The notes beneath the pieces are model-generated. The model was not told the DNA's origin. It ran no database searches and saw only the letters and a program-made list of their open reading frames with translations. Below are positions 27,351 through 36,185 of a stretch of DNA of 64,000 bases, piece after piece. The DNA lies in contig CAVWNY010000002.1 in NCBI GenBank assembly GCA_963756545.1, positions 124,001-188,000 of the forward strand, given 5' to 3'. Each line of letters begins with the position of its first letter. Position 1 is the first letter of the stretch. This DNA comes from DATFDN01 sp963756545 (GTDB lineage: Bacteria; Pseudomonadota; Alphaproteobacteria; Acetobacterales; Acetobacteraceae). Both the position numbers and the translations under genes were made by a program.

Positions 27351-28361
27351 GTGCCCGCACTGCTGGAGACCGGGCTTACCCGCCCGGTGGCGTCGGCGGC
27401 GCCGCCGCTCACCGAACGCTGGGCGAGCCGCCCGATCGTGGCCGCCGCCGGCCCGCGCGTTGCCGTGCTGATTCCTTGCTTCAATGAGGAAGCGGCGGTG
27501 CCGCGCGTCATCGCGGCCTTCCGTGCGAGCCTGCCGGAGGCGGCCATCTATGTCTACGACAACAATTCCCGCGACCGTACCGCCGAGATGGCGCGCGCCG
27601 CGGGCGCACAGGTTCGCACCGAACGCCTGCAAGGCAAGGGCCACGTGGTGCGCCGAATGTTCGCCGACGTGGAGGCCGACGTCTTCGTGCTGGTGGATGG
27701 CGACGACACCTATGAAGCCGCCGCAGCGCCGATGATGGTGCGGATGCTGGCGGAGGGCCAGCTCGACATGGTCACGGCGACGCGCGAGGGCGGCGGCCCG
27801 GCCGCCTTCCGCCGCGGCCATCGCGCCGGCAACGCGCTGCTGACGGGCATGGTGCGCTGGATTTTTGGCAACCGGGTCAGCGACGTCCTGTCGGGCTATC
27901 GCGCCTTCAGCCGCCGCTTCGTGAAGTCTTTCCCCGCCATGGCGTCCGGGTTCGAGACGGAGACGGAATTCACCGTCCACGCCCTGGAGCTGTTTATGCC
28001 CATCGGCGAGCTGCGCACGCGTTATCGCGGCCGCCCGGCCGGCTCGGCCTCCAAACTTCGCACCTGGGCCGACGGGCTGCGTATCCTGCGGGCGATCGTC
28101 AGGCTTGTGAAGGAGGAGCGCCCGCTGCGGTTCTTCGCAGCCTGCTGCATGCTGTTGCTGGGCGGCGGCGGCGGCGCGGGGCTGCCGGTTGTGCTCGAAT
28201 ACCTCCATACCGGCTTGGTTCCGCGCCTGCCGACCGCGGTGCTTGCCACGGGGCTGGTGCTCGCCTCCATGCTCGCACTGGCCTGCGGCCTGATCCTGGA
28301 ATCCGTCGCGCGCGGGCGCAAGGAGATGAAGCGCCTCGCTTACCTCGCGGTGCCGCGATGA
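27351..28361 (+). CDS. GT2 glycosyltransferase, dolichyl-phosphate-type with C-terminal helices
   Basis: The 336-residue protein has a GT-A fold starting RVAVLIPCFNEEAAVPRVIA at about residue 36, the donor-binding AIYVYDNNSRDRTAEMARAA and the metal-binding DGDD in FVLVDGDDTYEAAAAPMM. Two C-terminal hydrophobic helices (about 260-285 and 290-315) anchor it to the membrane. VSDVLSGYRAFSRRFVKSFP matches the polyprenyl-phosphate glycosyltransferase branch. The start is GTG at 27351; a later start before RVAVLIP is possible. It overlaps the next gene by four bases. It probably acts in the same polysaccharide pathway as the preceding sugar transferase. Confidence 0.87.
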   Translation: MPALLETGLTRPVASAAPPLTERWASRPIVAAAGPRVAVLIPCFNEEAAVPRVIAAFRASLPEAAIYVYDNNSRDRTAEMARAAGAQVRTERLQGKGHVVRRMFADVEADVFVLVDGDDTYEAAAAPMMVRMLAEGQLDMVTATREGGGPAAFRRGHRAGNALLTGMVRWIFGNRVSDVLSGYRAFSRRFVKSFPAMASGFETETEFTVHALELFMPIGELRTRYRGRPAGSASKLRTWADGLRILRAIVRLVKEERPLRFFAACCMLLLGGGGGAGLPVVLEYLHTGLVPRLPTAVLATGLVLASMLALACGLILESVARGRKEMKRLAYLAVPR

Positions 28362-29365
28362 GCGCGTGGCGGATCGCCGCCGGAAGTCCCGGCCCTCCCG
28401 AGGGCGAGTACGACGCCGATGTCGTGATCCTGGCACTCGATCGAACGCCTGAAACCGAGGCTGCCATTCTCTCGGCGCTCGCCCAGCGCGGCGTGCGGCG
28501 CCATGTCATTGTCGTCGATCAGGGTTCCCAGCCGCAAAACCTTCTCCGGCTCGCCTGCGTGGTCGCCGGCCGGGCGGACGCGACCCTGGTTTCGCTCGGG
28601 CGCAATCTCGGCGTCGCGGCCGGGCGCAACCGCGGCGCAGCGCTCGGGCGCGGAGGCGTGATCGTCGGGCTCGACAACGACGCCGCCTTCGACACTCCTG
28701 ACACCCTGGCCGCGGCGGTGAGGGCGCTCGATGGCGACAGGACGCTCGGCGCCATCGGGTTCCGGATCCTGGTGGACCAGACCGGGGCCGACGATCTGCT
28801 GTCGTGGGGGTATCCGAAGACGCTGCTGCCCCGGGCGGGACAGATCTTCGAGGCGGCCACCTTCGTCGGTGCCGGGCACGCCATCCGCCGGGCGGCGTGG
28901 GAGGCGGTCGGCGGCTATGACGAGACGCTGTTCTTCTGCTGGGAGGAGCTGGACTTCAGCCTGCGGGCGATCGCGCGCGGGTGGGCCGTGCGCTATCACG
29001 GCGACATCGTGGTGCGCCACAAGGTCAGCCCCGAGCGGCGCCTGGACTGGTCGGGTGGGCGGTGGTTCCACTTCGTCCGCAACCGGCTTTATGTGGCGCG
29101 CAAGCAGGGCGTGTGCTGGCCGCGGCTGCTGCCGCGCGCGGCAGCCTATGCGCTGAAGGGCGCCCGCAACGGCCTGACAAAGGAAACGCTGCGGGGCATC
29201 GGGGCGGCGGCGCGCATGAGCGCCGGGCTGCGCGGGCCACCCTTCTCGCCCGTGCTCCGCGCCTATCTCGCCCGGCACGATCACGCGTACCGCGGCAGTA
29301 GCCTGTCGCGCCTGCGGCTCGAGGTGCTGGCGCGGCTACCCGGATTTCAGAGTGCGCGCGCCTGA
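28358..29365 (+). CDS. GT2 glycosyltransferase (rhamnosyltransferase-like)
   Basis: A 335-residue GT-A glycosyltransferase. DVVILALDRTPETEAAILSA opens the fold, VIVVDQGSQPQNLLRLA and SLGRNLGVAAGRNRGAALGR are the donor-binding region, and VGLDNDAAFDTPD supplies the DxD-like metal site. FVGAGHAIRRAAWEAVGGYD and FCWEELDFSLRAIARGW are typical acceptor-side and catalytic E/D segments. No membrane helix is evident. It ends the three-gene operon. The N-terminal 20 residues are not conserved in the family as far as I can tell. Donor and acceptor sugars are unknown. Confidence 0.86.
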   Translation: MSAWRIAAGSPGPPEGEYDADVVILALDRTPETEAAILSALAQRGVRRHVIVVDQGSQPQNLLRLACVVAGRADATLVSLGRNLGVAAGRNRGAALGRGGVIVGLDNDAAFDTPDTLAAAVRALDGDRTLGAIGFRILVDQTGADDLLSWGYPKTLLPRAGQIFEAATFVGAGHAIRRAAWEAVGGYDETLFFCWEELDFSLRAIARGWAVRYHGDIVVRHKVSPERRLDWSGGRWFHFVRNRLYVARKQGVCWPRLLPRAAAYALKGARNGLTKETLRGIGAAARMSAGLRGPPFSPVLRAYLARHDHAYRGSSLSRLRLEVLARLPGFQSARA

Positions 29366-29528
29366 GGATGAGCGCATTCACGTTCACCAGATATTCGCCT
29401 GAGATAGGGGCGACTCGAAGCAGAACTGGTGCCCCTCAACGCCCCTCGGGCTGGAAGCAGACTGCAAGCACGGGGAGCGACAGGAAGCAGATGCCGTTGC
29501 GGGCTAGAGCTCCGACCAGTCATGTTCC

Positions 29529-30524
29529 TCAAAACTTGAACGACACCGCTGCGGAGCCGTACTGAAAAGGGCCGCCCTGCTGGCCGTGGAATTCGTGGCT
29601 GCGGAGAACGTCGGTGAAGCTGAGCCGCATTCCGAACGCCATCACGGCGAGTCCGGCCTGGAACTCGCCGACGAAGGGAATGCGCGAGACGTGGGCGGTG
29701 CCGCGGAACGGCTCGCCGTCGATCGTCTCGTCGAAGCCGACCGCCTGACCGTCGATGCCGGCGAAGATGTACCAGGCGAACGGGCGTGTGGTGTTATAGG
29801 CATTCCAGCCGTTGAGGCCCGGTGGAATGAGCGGGGCGCCGAAATCCGAGGCGAGCCCCTGTCCCAGGCGCACCTCGCCGCCGGCGAGGCCATAGATCCG
29901 CCACGTGCCGACGCCGGCCGTCAGCGTCGGCAGCGCGTCGATCTCCAGCGGCCCGGCACTCGCGAGCGGCAGCCGCCAGATTCGGCTGGCCAGCAACTGC
30001 ACCACCGGCTGATTCGGAAGCTGGCTGTCCCAGCCCTCGTTCGGCCCCTGGCCAAGCAGACGGTGAAACGCGTTCTGCACATCCCTCCCGGCCGCGCCCG
30101 GTCCGATCACGCCGAGATCGAGATTAAGCACGCTGCGTGCCCGATCGGTGTCGTGGATCATCGCGAGATTGCCGAGCAGCAGCCCCGCATAGGGCCGGTC
30201 GCGCGGGTCGGGCGGCGAGATCTGGGTATCGCTGGGTGTGAACAGCAGCTGTGACAGGCCCAGCGCCAGCCGCTGCTGCCCCGCCCCGAACAGCGCCCGC
30301 CCAAGCCGCGCAAACGCGTCGGGCACCGCCTCGGTCGGGGTCGTGTAGCCGAGGCGCAGGCCGGACGTGTAGTAGCGGTCGGTGCCGGCGGTGGCGTCGT
30401 TCTCGACTTGCAGCGTCAGGATGCGGGAGGGGGCCGGCGCGGGGTCGGCGCGGGCCAGCCCCGACATCGCGATGGCGATCGCCCCGCAGGCGATGCCACC
30501 AAAATTGCCGCCCCGCAGCGTCAA
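29529..30524 (-). CDS. LpxR-like outer-membrane protein (lipid A deacylase family, DUF2219)
   Basis: The 331-residue product has a signal peptide (about residues 1-26, ending GLARADP) and a beta-barrel-type sequence ending in FQYGSAAVSFKF, a terminal phenylalanine typical of outer-membrane insertion. ILTLQVENDATAGTDRYYTS and GLRLGYTTPTE match the LpxR/DUF2219 start, including the N-D pair used in LpxR catalysis. RPYAGLLLGNLAMIHD is another family block. LpxR removes the 3'-acyloxyacyl group of lipid A; activity in this homologue is not proven. The upstream 128 bases separate it from the tRNA, in the opposite orientation. Confidence 0.85.
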   Translation of the reverse strand: MTLRGGNFGGIACGAIAIAMSGLARADPAPAPSRILTLQVENDATAGTDRYYTSGLRLGYTTPTEAVPDAFARLGRALFGAGQQRLALGLSQLLFTPSDTQISPPDPRDRPYAGLLLGNLAMIHDTDRARSVLNLDLGVIGPGAAGRDVQNAFHRLLGQGPNEGWDSQLPNQPVVQLLASRIWRLPLASAGPLEIDALPTLTAGVGTWRIYGLAGGEVRLGQGLASDFGAPLIPPGLNGWNAYNTTRPFAWYIFAGIDGQAVGFDETIDGEPFRGTAHVSRIPFVGEFQAGLAVMAFGMRLSFTDVLRSHEFHGQQGGPFQYGSAAVSFKF

Positions 30525-30652
30525 GCCCGCCCCCGAGTCGCCTTCATGCTCGCGGACCCGCCCATGCTGCGTGACCCAGGAAATGGCTCCCCCACCAAGT
30601 CTGTCAACGCCGTGTGGCGCGAAGGGCGAGGCCTGCGTAGGATCGACGCACC

Positions 30653-30740
30653 GGATGGGTGGCCGAGCGGTTTAAGGCAGCGGTCTTGAAAACCGCCAAC
30701 CCGCAAGGGTTCGTGGGTTCGAATCCCACCCCATCCGCCA
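30653..30740 (+). tRNA. tRNA-Ser (anticodon UGA)
   Basis: The acceptor stem GGATGGG pairs with CCCATCC, followed by the discriminator G and an encoded CCA. The anticodon stem GCGGT/ACCGC encloses the loop CTTGAAA, giving anticodon TGA. A long variable arm (about AACCCGCAAGGGTT) marks a class II tRNA, and the T arm is GTGGG-TTCGAAT-CCCAC. The 88-base gene is intact. An IS481-type element begins about 20 bases downstream, and foreign DNA continues for 7 kb, so this tRNA may have been the entry point of an island. Confidence 0.97.
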
Positions 30741-30759
30741 GCATTGCCTGTCCAGCCGG

Positions 30760-32035
30760 ACACATAGGTGACATTTCGTTCCTAAGACATGGGTGACAAC
30801 CTCGGGCCGAACGGGTTGTCGACGGGTTGCAATGTTTTTTGCTCCAGGTCGATGTAGCCGAGATCGTAGCTGCATGAAGCTGACGAGCCAAAGCCCTCAT
30901 CGACCTCCTTGATTCCGAGAGTCTGGCCGGCGAGCACGGTGGAGATGTTGATCTTCTTGCGGTGCATGCAGATGCGCCCGCAGGCGGTGACTAGGACGTC
31001 GCGGTCATGCAGCGGATAGGCGAGGTCGGGAAGCCGTGATAGGGCCGCGGCTGAGGGCGCGTAGACCTCGGCTGGGCGCTTCATGCCGAGCGCCTCGTGG
31101 GGCCGCTCGGTGTTGAACTCGCTCGACGAAGTCGTCGAAGCGGGCCTGCTGCTGAAGGCTGTTCATGCCGGCGGGCGGGTCGTTTCCTTTTTGAGGGTCG
31201 GATGCATGCGCTCGTGACGGCCGTTCTGCTGGGGGTGCCGGGCTTGATGCGCTCGATGGCGATGCCGAGGCGCAGCCACCAGACGGAGAGCTTGGAGAGG
31301 TTGAACAGGACGTTGGGGCTGGCGAAGGGCACGCCGTTGTCGGAGCGGATGGCGCCGGGCAGGCCGCGCTCGCGGAACAGGCGCTCGAAGCGGCGATGGC
31401 TGGAACCTCGCGGGTTGAGTCGAGGGCTTCGCAGAGGAGCAGGAAGCGCGAGGCGTGATCGGTGACGGTCAGCGGATAGCAATAACGACCGTTGCCGAGC
31501 CTGAACTCGCCCTTGAAGTCGGCGCACCAGAGATCGTTGGGCCGAGCGCCTGCCGACAACGCCGTGCCCTGGGCGCGACGGCGCGGCGCGGCCATGCGGC
31601 TTGACCAGGCCGTGCCGATCGAGCACCGCGTGGATCGTGCTTTTGGCGGGAACGCGAAATCGCCGTCGCAAGCTGCCGGACCAGCAACTCGCGGATCTTG
31701 CGGGCGCCCCAATGCGGCTTCTCCCGCTTGCAGTCGACGATGAGGCTCTCGATCTGCGCGGCAGCTGGTTGGCGTACGGACCGGCCGGCGCGACGGTCGC
31801 TGAGCGCCTCGAGCCCGTCCTCCTTGTAGCGATCGAAGATCTTGTAGCCGGTCTTGCGCGAGATCCCGAACTCCCGCAGAGATCGCTCATCGCCTCGCCC
31901 TCCAAACAGCCGGGCGACGAAGCGCAGACGCTCGTCCATGACCGAACACTCCTTCCACGGCATCGACACCTCCCGCCAGGCATGGCAGGGGAGAAGTGTT
32001 ACCCATGTGTCCGGAACGATGTGTCACCTATGTCT
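30760..32035 (-). mobile_element. Decayed IS481-family insertion sequence
   Basis: Imperfect terminal inverted repeats of about 40 bases bound the element: the left end reads ACACATAGGTGACA then TCGTTCC and ACATGGGTGACA, and the right end in complement reads AGACATAGGTGACA, TCGTTCC and ACATGGGTAACA. Between them is a minus-strand transposase in several frames. The terminal sequence style and transposase blocks fit IS481. The length is about 1.28 kb. No clear target duplication could be identified, so the exact boundary is uncertain by a few bases. Confidence 0.82.
30782..31939 (-). pseudogene. IS481-family transposase, multiply frameshifted
   Basis: Fragments of one transposase can be followed through all three minus frames. 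The helix-turn-helix segment REFGISRKTGYKIFDRYKED and the following PHWGARKIRELLVRQLA are in one frame (about 31939-31680). VPAKSTIHAVLDRHGLVKPH comes in a second (about 31650). NDLWCADFKGEFRLGNGRYC with DHASRFLLLCEALDSTRE is in a third. RFERLFRERGLPGAIRSDNG and IAIERIKPGTP return to the second frame. MKRPAEVYAPSAAALSRLPD to the stop at 30782 is in the first again. At least four or five indels separate them, so the protein cannot be made. DDE residues (D in WCADFKG, D in RSDNG) are still present in the fragments. Confidence 0.85.
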
Positions 32036-32161
32036 CGGGCCGCTCACCATCGTCAACCCACGCCCCACCGCATCGCTTTTATCTTGCGGTCCCAGTGCTA
32101 GCCCGCCCTACCAGCCGTTCCTTGCGCCACGTGCGTCCACTTTGTACTCGACTGAGGTAAT

Positions 32162-32180
32162 ATGGTGCAATAAACACCAT
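32162..32180. promoter_or_regulatory. Candidate operator: inverted repeat ATGGTG-N7-CACCAT
   Basis: A perfect 6-7-6 inverted repeat with an AT-rich spacer (CAATAAA) ends two bases before the ATG of the ribbon-helix-helix fragment. Autoregulation by binding a palindrome over the start site is common for ribbon-helix-helix proteins, so it may be the operator of the gene that follows. It overlaps the place where a ribosome-binding site would be. Confidence 0.45.
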
Positions 32181-32182
32181 CG

Positions 32183-32334
32183 ATGGCTCGCCCCAAAAAT
32201 ACAGCGCAAGGAAGCTCGTCTGTCTGTTAGCGTTGGACGCTAGCGATTACGCGGAGCTTTGCGCGCTGGCCGGGCGTCGCGAGGTGTCAGTTGCTTGGCT
32301 TGTCAGGCGCGCGGTCCATGATCAATTAACGTGA
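32183..32334 (+). pseudogene. Ribbon-helix-helix (CopG-like) regulator, frameshifted
   Basis: The start ATG reads MARPKNTAQGSSSVC, then a stop. Shifting frame two bases later recovers LDASDYAELCALAGRREVSV followed by AWLVRRAVHDQLT and a stop at 32334. Joined, this is a protein of about 50 residues with a basic N-terminus, a beta strand and two helices, the layout of CopG/Arc-type DNA-binding proteins. Such small regulators often precede restriction or toxin-antitoxin genes. The methyltransferase remnant starts just downstream (the stop TGA overlaps a GTGAACGAG start). A single indel is enough to explain the break, so the gene may have been lost recently, or the indel may be a sequencing error. 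Confidence 0.6.
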
Positions 32335-33062
32335 ACGAGACACCGCGTAGATAGTTGCCGAGGTGTCGAACTCCTAGGGTCGCAGTAAAGGGGAAGACGT
32401 GACGGCAGGAAGCGGTATTGCTGGGGAAAGGAATAGAGTTCCGGCCGGAACGGCTCGTCCGCAATGTGAGGTCGATGGACGTTCCGTCCAACGGACAAAA
32501 TCTGGCCGCTACCGCAATCAGGCATCGTGGAGCGGCAATGCGCACACCCTCCGAACCCGGACAACCTACAACTTGATCGGGCTGTGCGCGATGAGGAAGG
32601 CGGTATCGGTTTCGTTGACGTGGTCCCGGCGCCAGAGTGGAACTTCCAATACGAGATGCTTCGGTCCTTTGGGATGCGTTCCTCGGGGTTCGACACAAAG
32701 AGCAGTGGTCGACTAGGCAGTCGACGGCAGCTGAGGACGGTCGTTTCGGCGCCCCTGACCAGACTATCTGGCACGGAGCGTGCATCGGGTGTTGGAGACA
32801 AATGCCACCTGGCCGCGCTGGGAACGCCTGCAGCCGTTTGATCAAATCGCAGCAGAGCGCCTCTTGGGTCTACTACACGACCAGGGGCGCCCTCTCGTTC
32901 ACCCCGCGATTCTTCGCCAGCTTATCGGGCCGGACTCGACGTTATTGGTGCTAACTTATTCCGCAACTTTTCCGGGCTATCCGCGTCGCCGGTGCGTCTA
33001 AGTCTAAGGGCGGCGCCCAAACCAAGACCACACTCCTCTTCAACCATAATGGCCTCGGCAAT
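32335..33062. other. Decayed region, probable 5' end of the DNA methyltransferase gene
   Basis: No intact gene is present. Short plus-strand stretches look protein-like in different frames, for example FVDVVPAPEWNFQYEMLRSF near 32610-32670 and FDQIAAERLLGLLHDQGRPL followed by VHPAILRQLIGP near 32835-32935, but I could not match them with certainty. They sit immediately upstream of recognisable methyltransferase fragments in the same orientation, so the N-terminus of that protein is the best guess. Confidence 0.4.
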
Positions 33063-34945
33063 TTGTGTCAAAGTGAATCGAAACCGACCCTTCGCCGTCA
33101 ACTTGGTGTTCGGACTTGGCTAGCAACAGGGAGGGGTTTGGGGACGACATTCCAGCTTACCTCTTTGCGCTGCATACCTATATTGCCGCTGTTGCCAAGA
33201 TTGTCGCGGCAATGTCCTTACCGAATGCGGCGCAGGACATTGCAGACCCGACGACTCCACTTCAGCAGCGTGGGTGAGCCTAGGAATCCCGACGACTGAC
33301 GCTGATGCCGGCATCATTAACATGTCGCGGGTGACTTTTTTTCCGGTAAGGCGACGACGCTCGTGGCGAAATACGCAACAACGTCGGGCCGCTTGATCGC
33401 CAGCCTCAGCGGCATTTCATTTGACCTCGCCCGCAAGCGACTCGAATCGGTCCGCGATCTTTTCAAAGGTATTTACGAGGTCTTTGTGCCACGTGAACTA
33501 CGGCACGCTCTCGGTGAAGTGTATACGCCGGATTGGTTGGCGACGATTTCACGGCTCGGCGAAGATGAGCGACGAGAAAGACCATTCGCGATCCAACGTG
33601 AGGCACTGGAACATTTCTCCTTGAAGCGCTCAAACGTCGCTTCCTTAATATCGCGACAATGCAAAATTAAGTGTGCGGAAGGCTACGATATCTACGGAAT
33701 GTGACTTAATCCATGTCGTGATGGCGGTCCAAGGCATCAATAGTGGTTGTGTTGGCATCTCGGTTGAAACCAGACCAACCCATTACGCTACCTATATTTC
33801 TTGCTGACGCGATAAATTCAGCCGAACCAACGGGCAATTTTTTTGTTCATGTGCTGCAAACAGAGTTAGGCGACAAACGTTCGAGATTCCGGCTAGCCTC
33901 GTGCGGAGTTCCCTTCTCTTTCCAATTTTTGACAAGCTACGCCATCTGATTACCGCCAAAGTAGGTACTCCGGCGGTGATGGCGGAACTAACGCCGGAAC
34001 TTGCGCCGCTTGGGCTATCGCCTGACGCCATTAACCGATTCACGGCCACTGTGGATACCTTAGTCGATCTGCACCGCCAAAATTGGGATGGTATATGGTG
34101 CCCGATTCTCGCCGACCGTTTGGCAGCCGGGTCTATTCCTCGGGTAAGTCATATCGCTGGTAATCCCCCCTGGGTTAAATGGAGTCATCTTCCGCCCGCC
34201 TATGCAACATTTATCAAGCCTTCTTGTCAGGCCATGAACGTGTTCAGTCGGGACCGCTACGTGGGCGGGATTGAGTTTGACATATCGACTGTGATCACGT
34301 TTCAGGCTGTCATGAAGTGGTTGGCGGCCGATGGTCGCCTCGCATTTTTCATCACCGCTACCGTATTCGCTAAGAGCCTGACCCAAAAGCCATTGCCCCG
34401 GCTCGGAGCGGGATAATTCACCATGCCGATCAACTTCGGCGTGGTGCAATGGGATGTGGACGAATCGAGCATCGGGCGACGTATCGCCGTGAAGGCGGCC
34501 GATTTCCGAGCGATTTGACGGATGCGGAATGGGGGCGGCCCGCGCCGCAGCACCCCGATGCAAGGCGGGCGGGCGGCCGCGAAAACGGAGATGCGCTCAG
34601 CCATAACGCCAGCGTCTACCCTTCGGCGGCTTGCCGTAACGGCCCCCCCATCTCCCGCCGCCTTGCCGGTCTACAACATCTTCCGCATGTTCCAACGCGA
34701 GGGCACCTGGGAGGCGATCTGGGCGGAGCTGCACGCGAACCTGCGTGAGCGCCTTGGCCGCGACGCGAGCCCGACCGCTGGGGTGATCGACAGCCAGACG
34801 CTGAAGTCAGCAGAAAAGGGGGCGGTAAAGACGACGCGGTGGGTTACGATGCTGGCAAGAAGCTGAAGGGACGCAGAATCCACGCGCTGGTGGACACTGA
34901 ACCGCTCCGGGTTTGCCGGAGGCTCCAACTCTTGAGAGGGTGGAG

Positions 34946-35278
34946 ATGACGGAACAACAGCGAACGAAGAAGTTTTCGCCGAGGTCCGACGAGCGGGCGT
35001 GCGGATGGTCTGGAGCACGGGGCCGAGTACGCCTCGCAGTGGGCGGCGATCGGCTCGATGCGGGCAAGATCGGCTGCACGGCGGAGACGCTGCGGTCGCT
35101 GGGTGCGCCAAAGCCGAGCGCGACACGGGCCAGCGGCCCGGTGCCACCACGGACGAGCGCGAGCGGGTCAAGCGAGTTGGAGCGCGAGAAGCGCGAGCTC
35201 CGCCAAGCCAACGAGATCCTGCGCAAGGCGTCGGCGTATTTTGCCCAGGCGGAGCTCGACCGCCGGTTGAAGCCATGA
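34946..35278 (+). pseudogene. IS3-family OrfA (helix-turn-helix/leucine-zipper), frameshifted
   Basis: MTEQQRTKKFSP begins as usual for OrfA, then the frame breaks within the helix-turn-helix region: KIGCTAETLRS is recovered later and the zipper ELEREKRELRQANEILRKAS then AYFAQAELDRRLKP is intact at the C-terminus. The middle (about 34985-35065 and 35100-35170) is read in other frames. OrfA binds the inverted repeats and is joined to OrfB by programmed frameshifting in active elements. Here the extra indels make it non-functional. Confidence 0.8.
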
Positions 35279-36185
35279 TCGCGTTCATCGACGATCATCG
35301 CGGCGGGTACGGGGTCGAGCCGATCTGCAAGGTGCTGCCGATCGCCCCGTCGACCTACCACGCTCACGAGGCGCAACGATCGGACCCGGCCCGAGCCTCG
35401 GCGCGGGCATGCAGCGACGCAGTGCTGAGCGCCGAGATCCGCCGCGTGTTCGAGGCGAACTTCCGGCGTCTATGGTGTGCGCAAGGTGTGGCGGCAACTC
35501 GGGCGCGAGGACATCGCCGTCGGCCCGCTGCACGGTTGCGCGGCTGATGCGCCGCATGGGCCTGCGCGGTGCGGTGCGTGGCCGCAGCACGCGGACGACG
35601 ATCCCCGACCGTGCCGCGCCCTGTCCGCTCGATCGGGTGCAGCGGCAGTTCAAGGCAACGCGGCCGAACGAGCTTGTGGGTGTCGGACTTCACGTACGTC
35701 GCGACCTGGCAGGGCTTCGTCTACGTGGCCTTCGTCATCGACGTGTTCGCCCGCCGCATCGTAGGCTGGCGCGTATCCAGCACGGCCCATGCCGAGGTTC
35801 GTGCTGGATGCGCTGGAGCAGGCAGTGCACGAACGGCGTCCGGTCCAGGGCGACGGTCTGGTTCATCACTAGCGACCGCGGGTCGCAATACCTTGCGATT
35901 CGCTACACGGAGCGCCTCGCCGAAGCGGGCATTGAGCCGTCTGTCGGCAGCGTTGGCGATAGTTATGACAACGCGCTCGCCGAAACGGTGATTGGGCTGT
36001 TCAAGACCGAGGTGATCCACCCGCGCGGGCCGTGGCGCTCGCGCGAGGCGGTCGAGTTCGCCACGCTGGAATGGGTGGACTGGTTCAACCACCGGCGCCT
36101 GCTCGAGCCGATCGGCAACATTCCTCCCGCGGAGGCCGAAGCGCGCTACTATGACCAAGCTGAGAGCCTACCCCTGGCGGCCTAA
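35275..36185 (+). pseudogene. IS3-family OrfB (DDE transposase), frameshifted
   Basis: OrfB starts MIAFIDDHRGGYGVEPICKV then LPIAPSTYHAH, overlapping OrfA by four bases. Frame changes follow at about 35460 (VRKVWRQLGRED in another frame), 35520, 35690 (SDFTYVATWQGFVYVAFVID, first D) and 35790. The last part is in one frame: FITSDRGSQYLAIRYTERLA, SVGDSYDNALAETVIGLFKT with the final E, and LEWVDWFNHRRLLEPIGNIP. All DDE residues can be seen across the pieces, but at least four indels prevent a full-length product. Confidence 0.83.
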
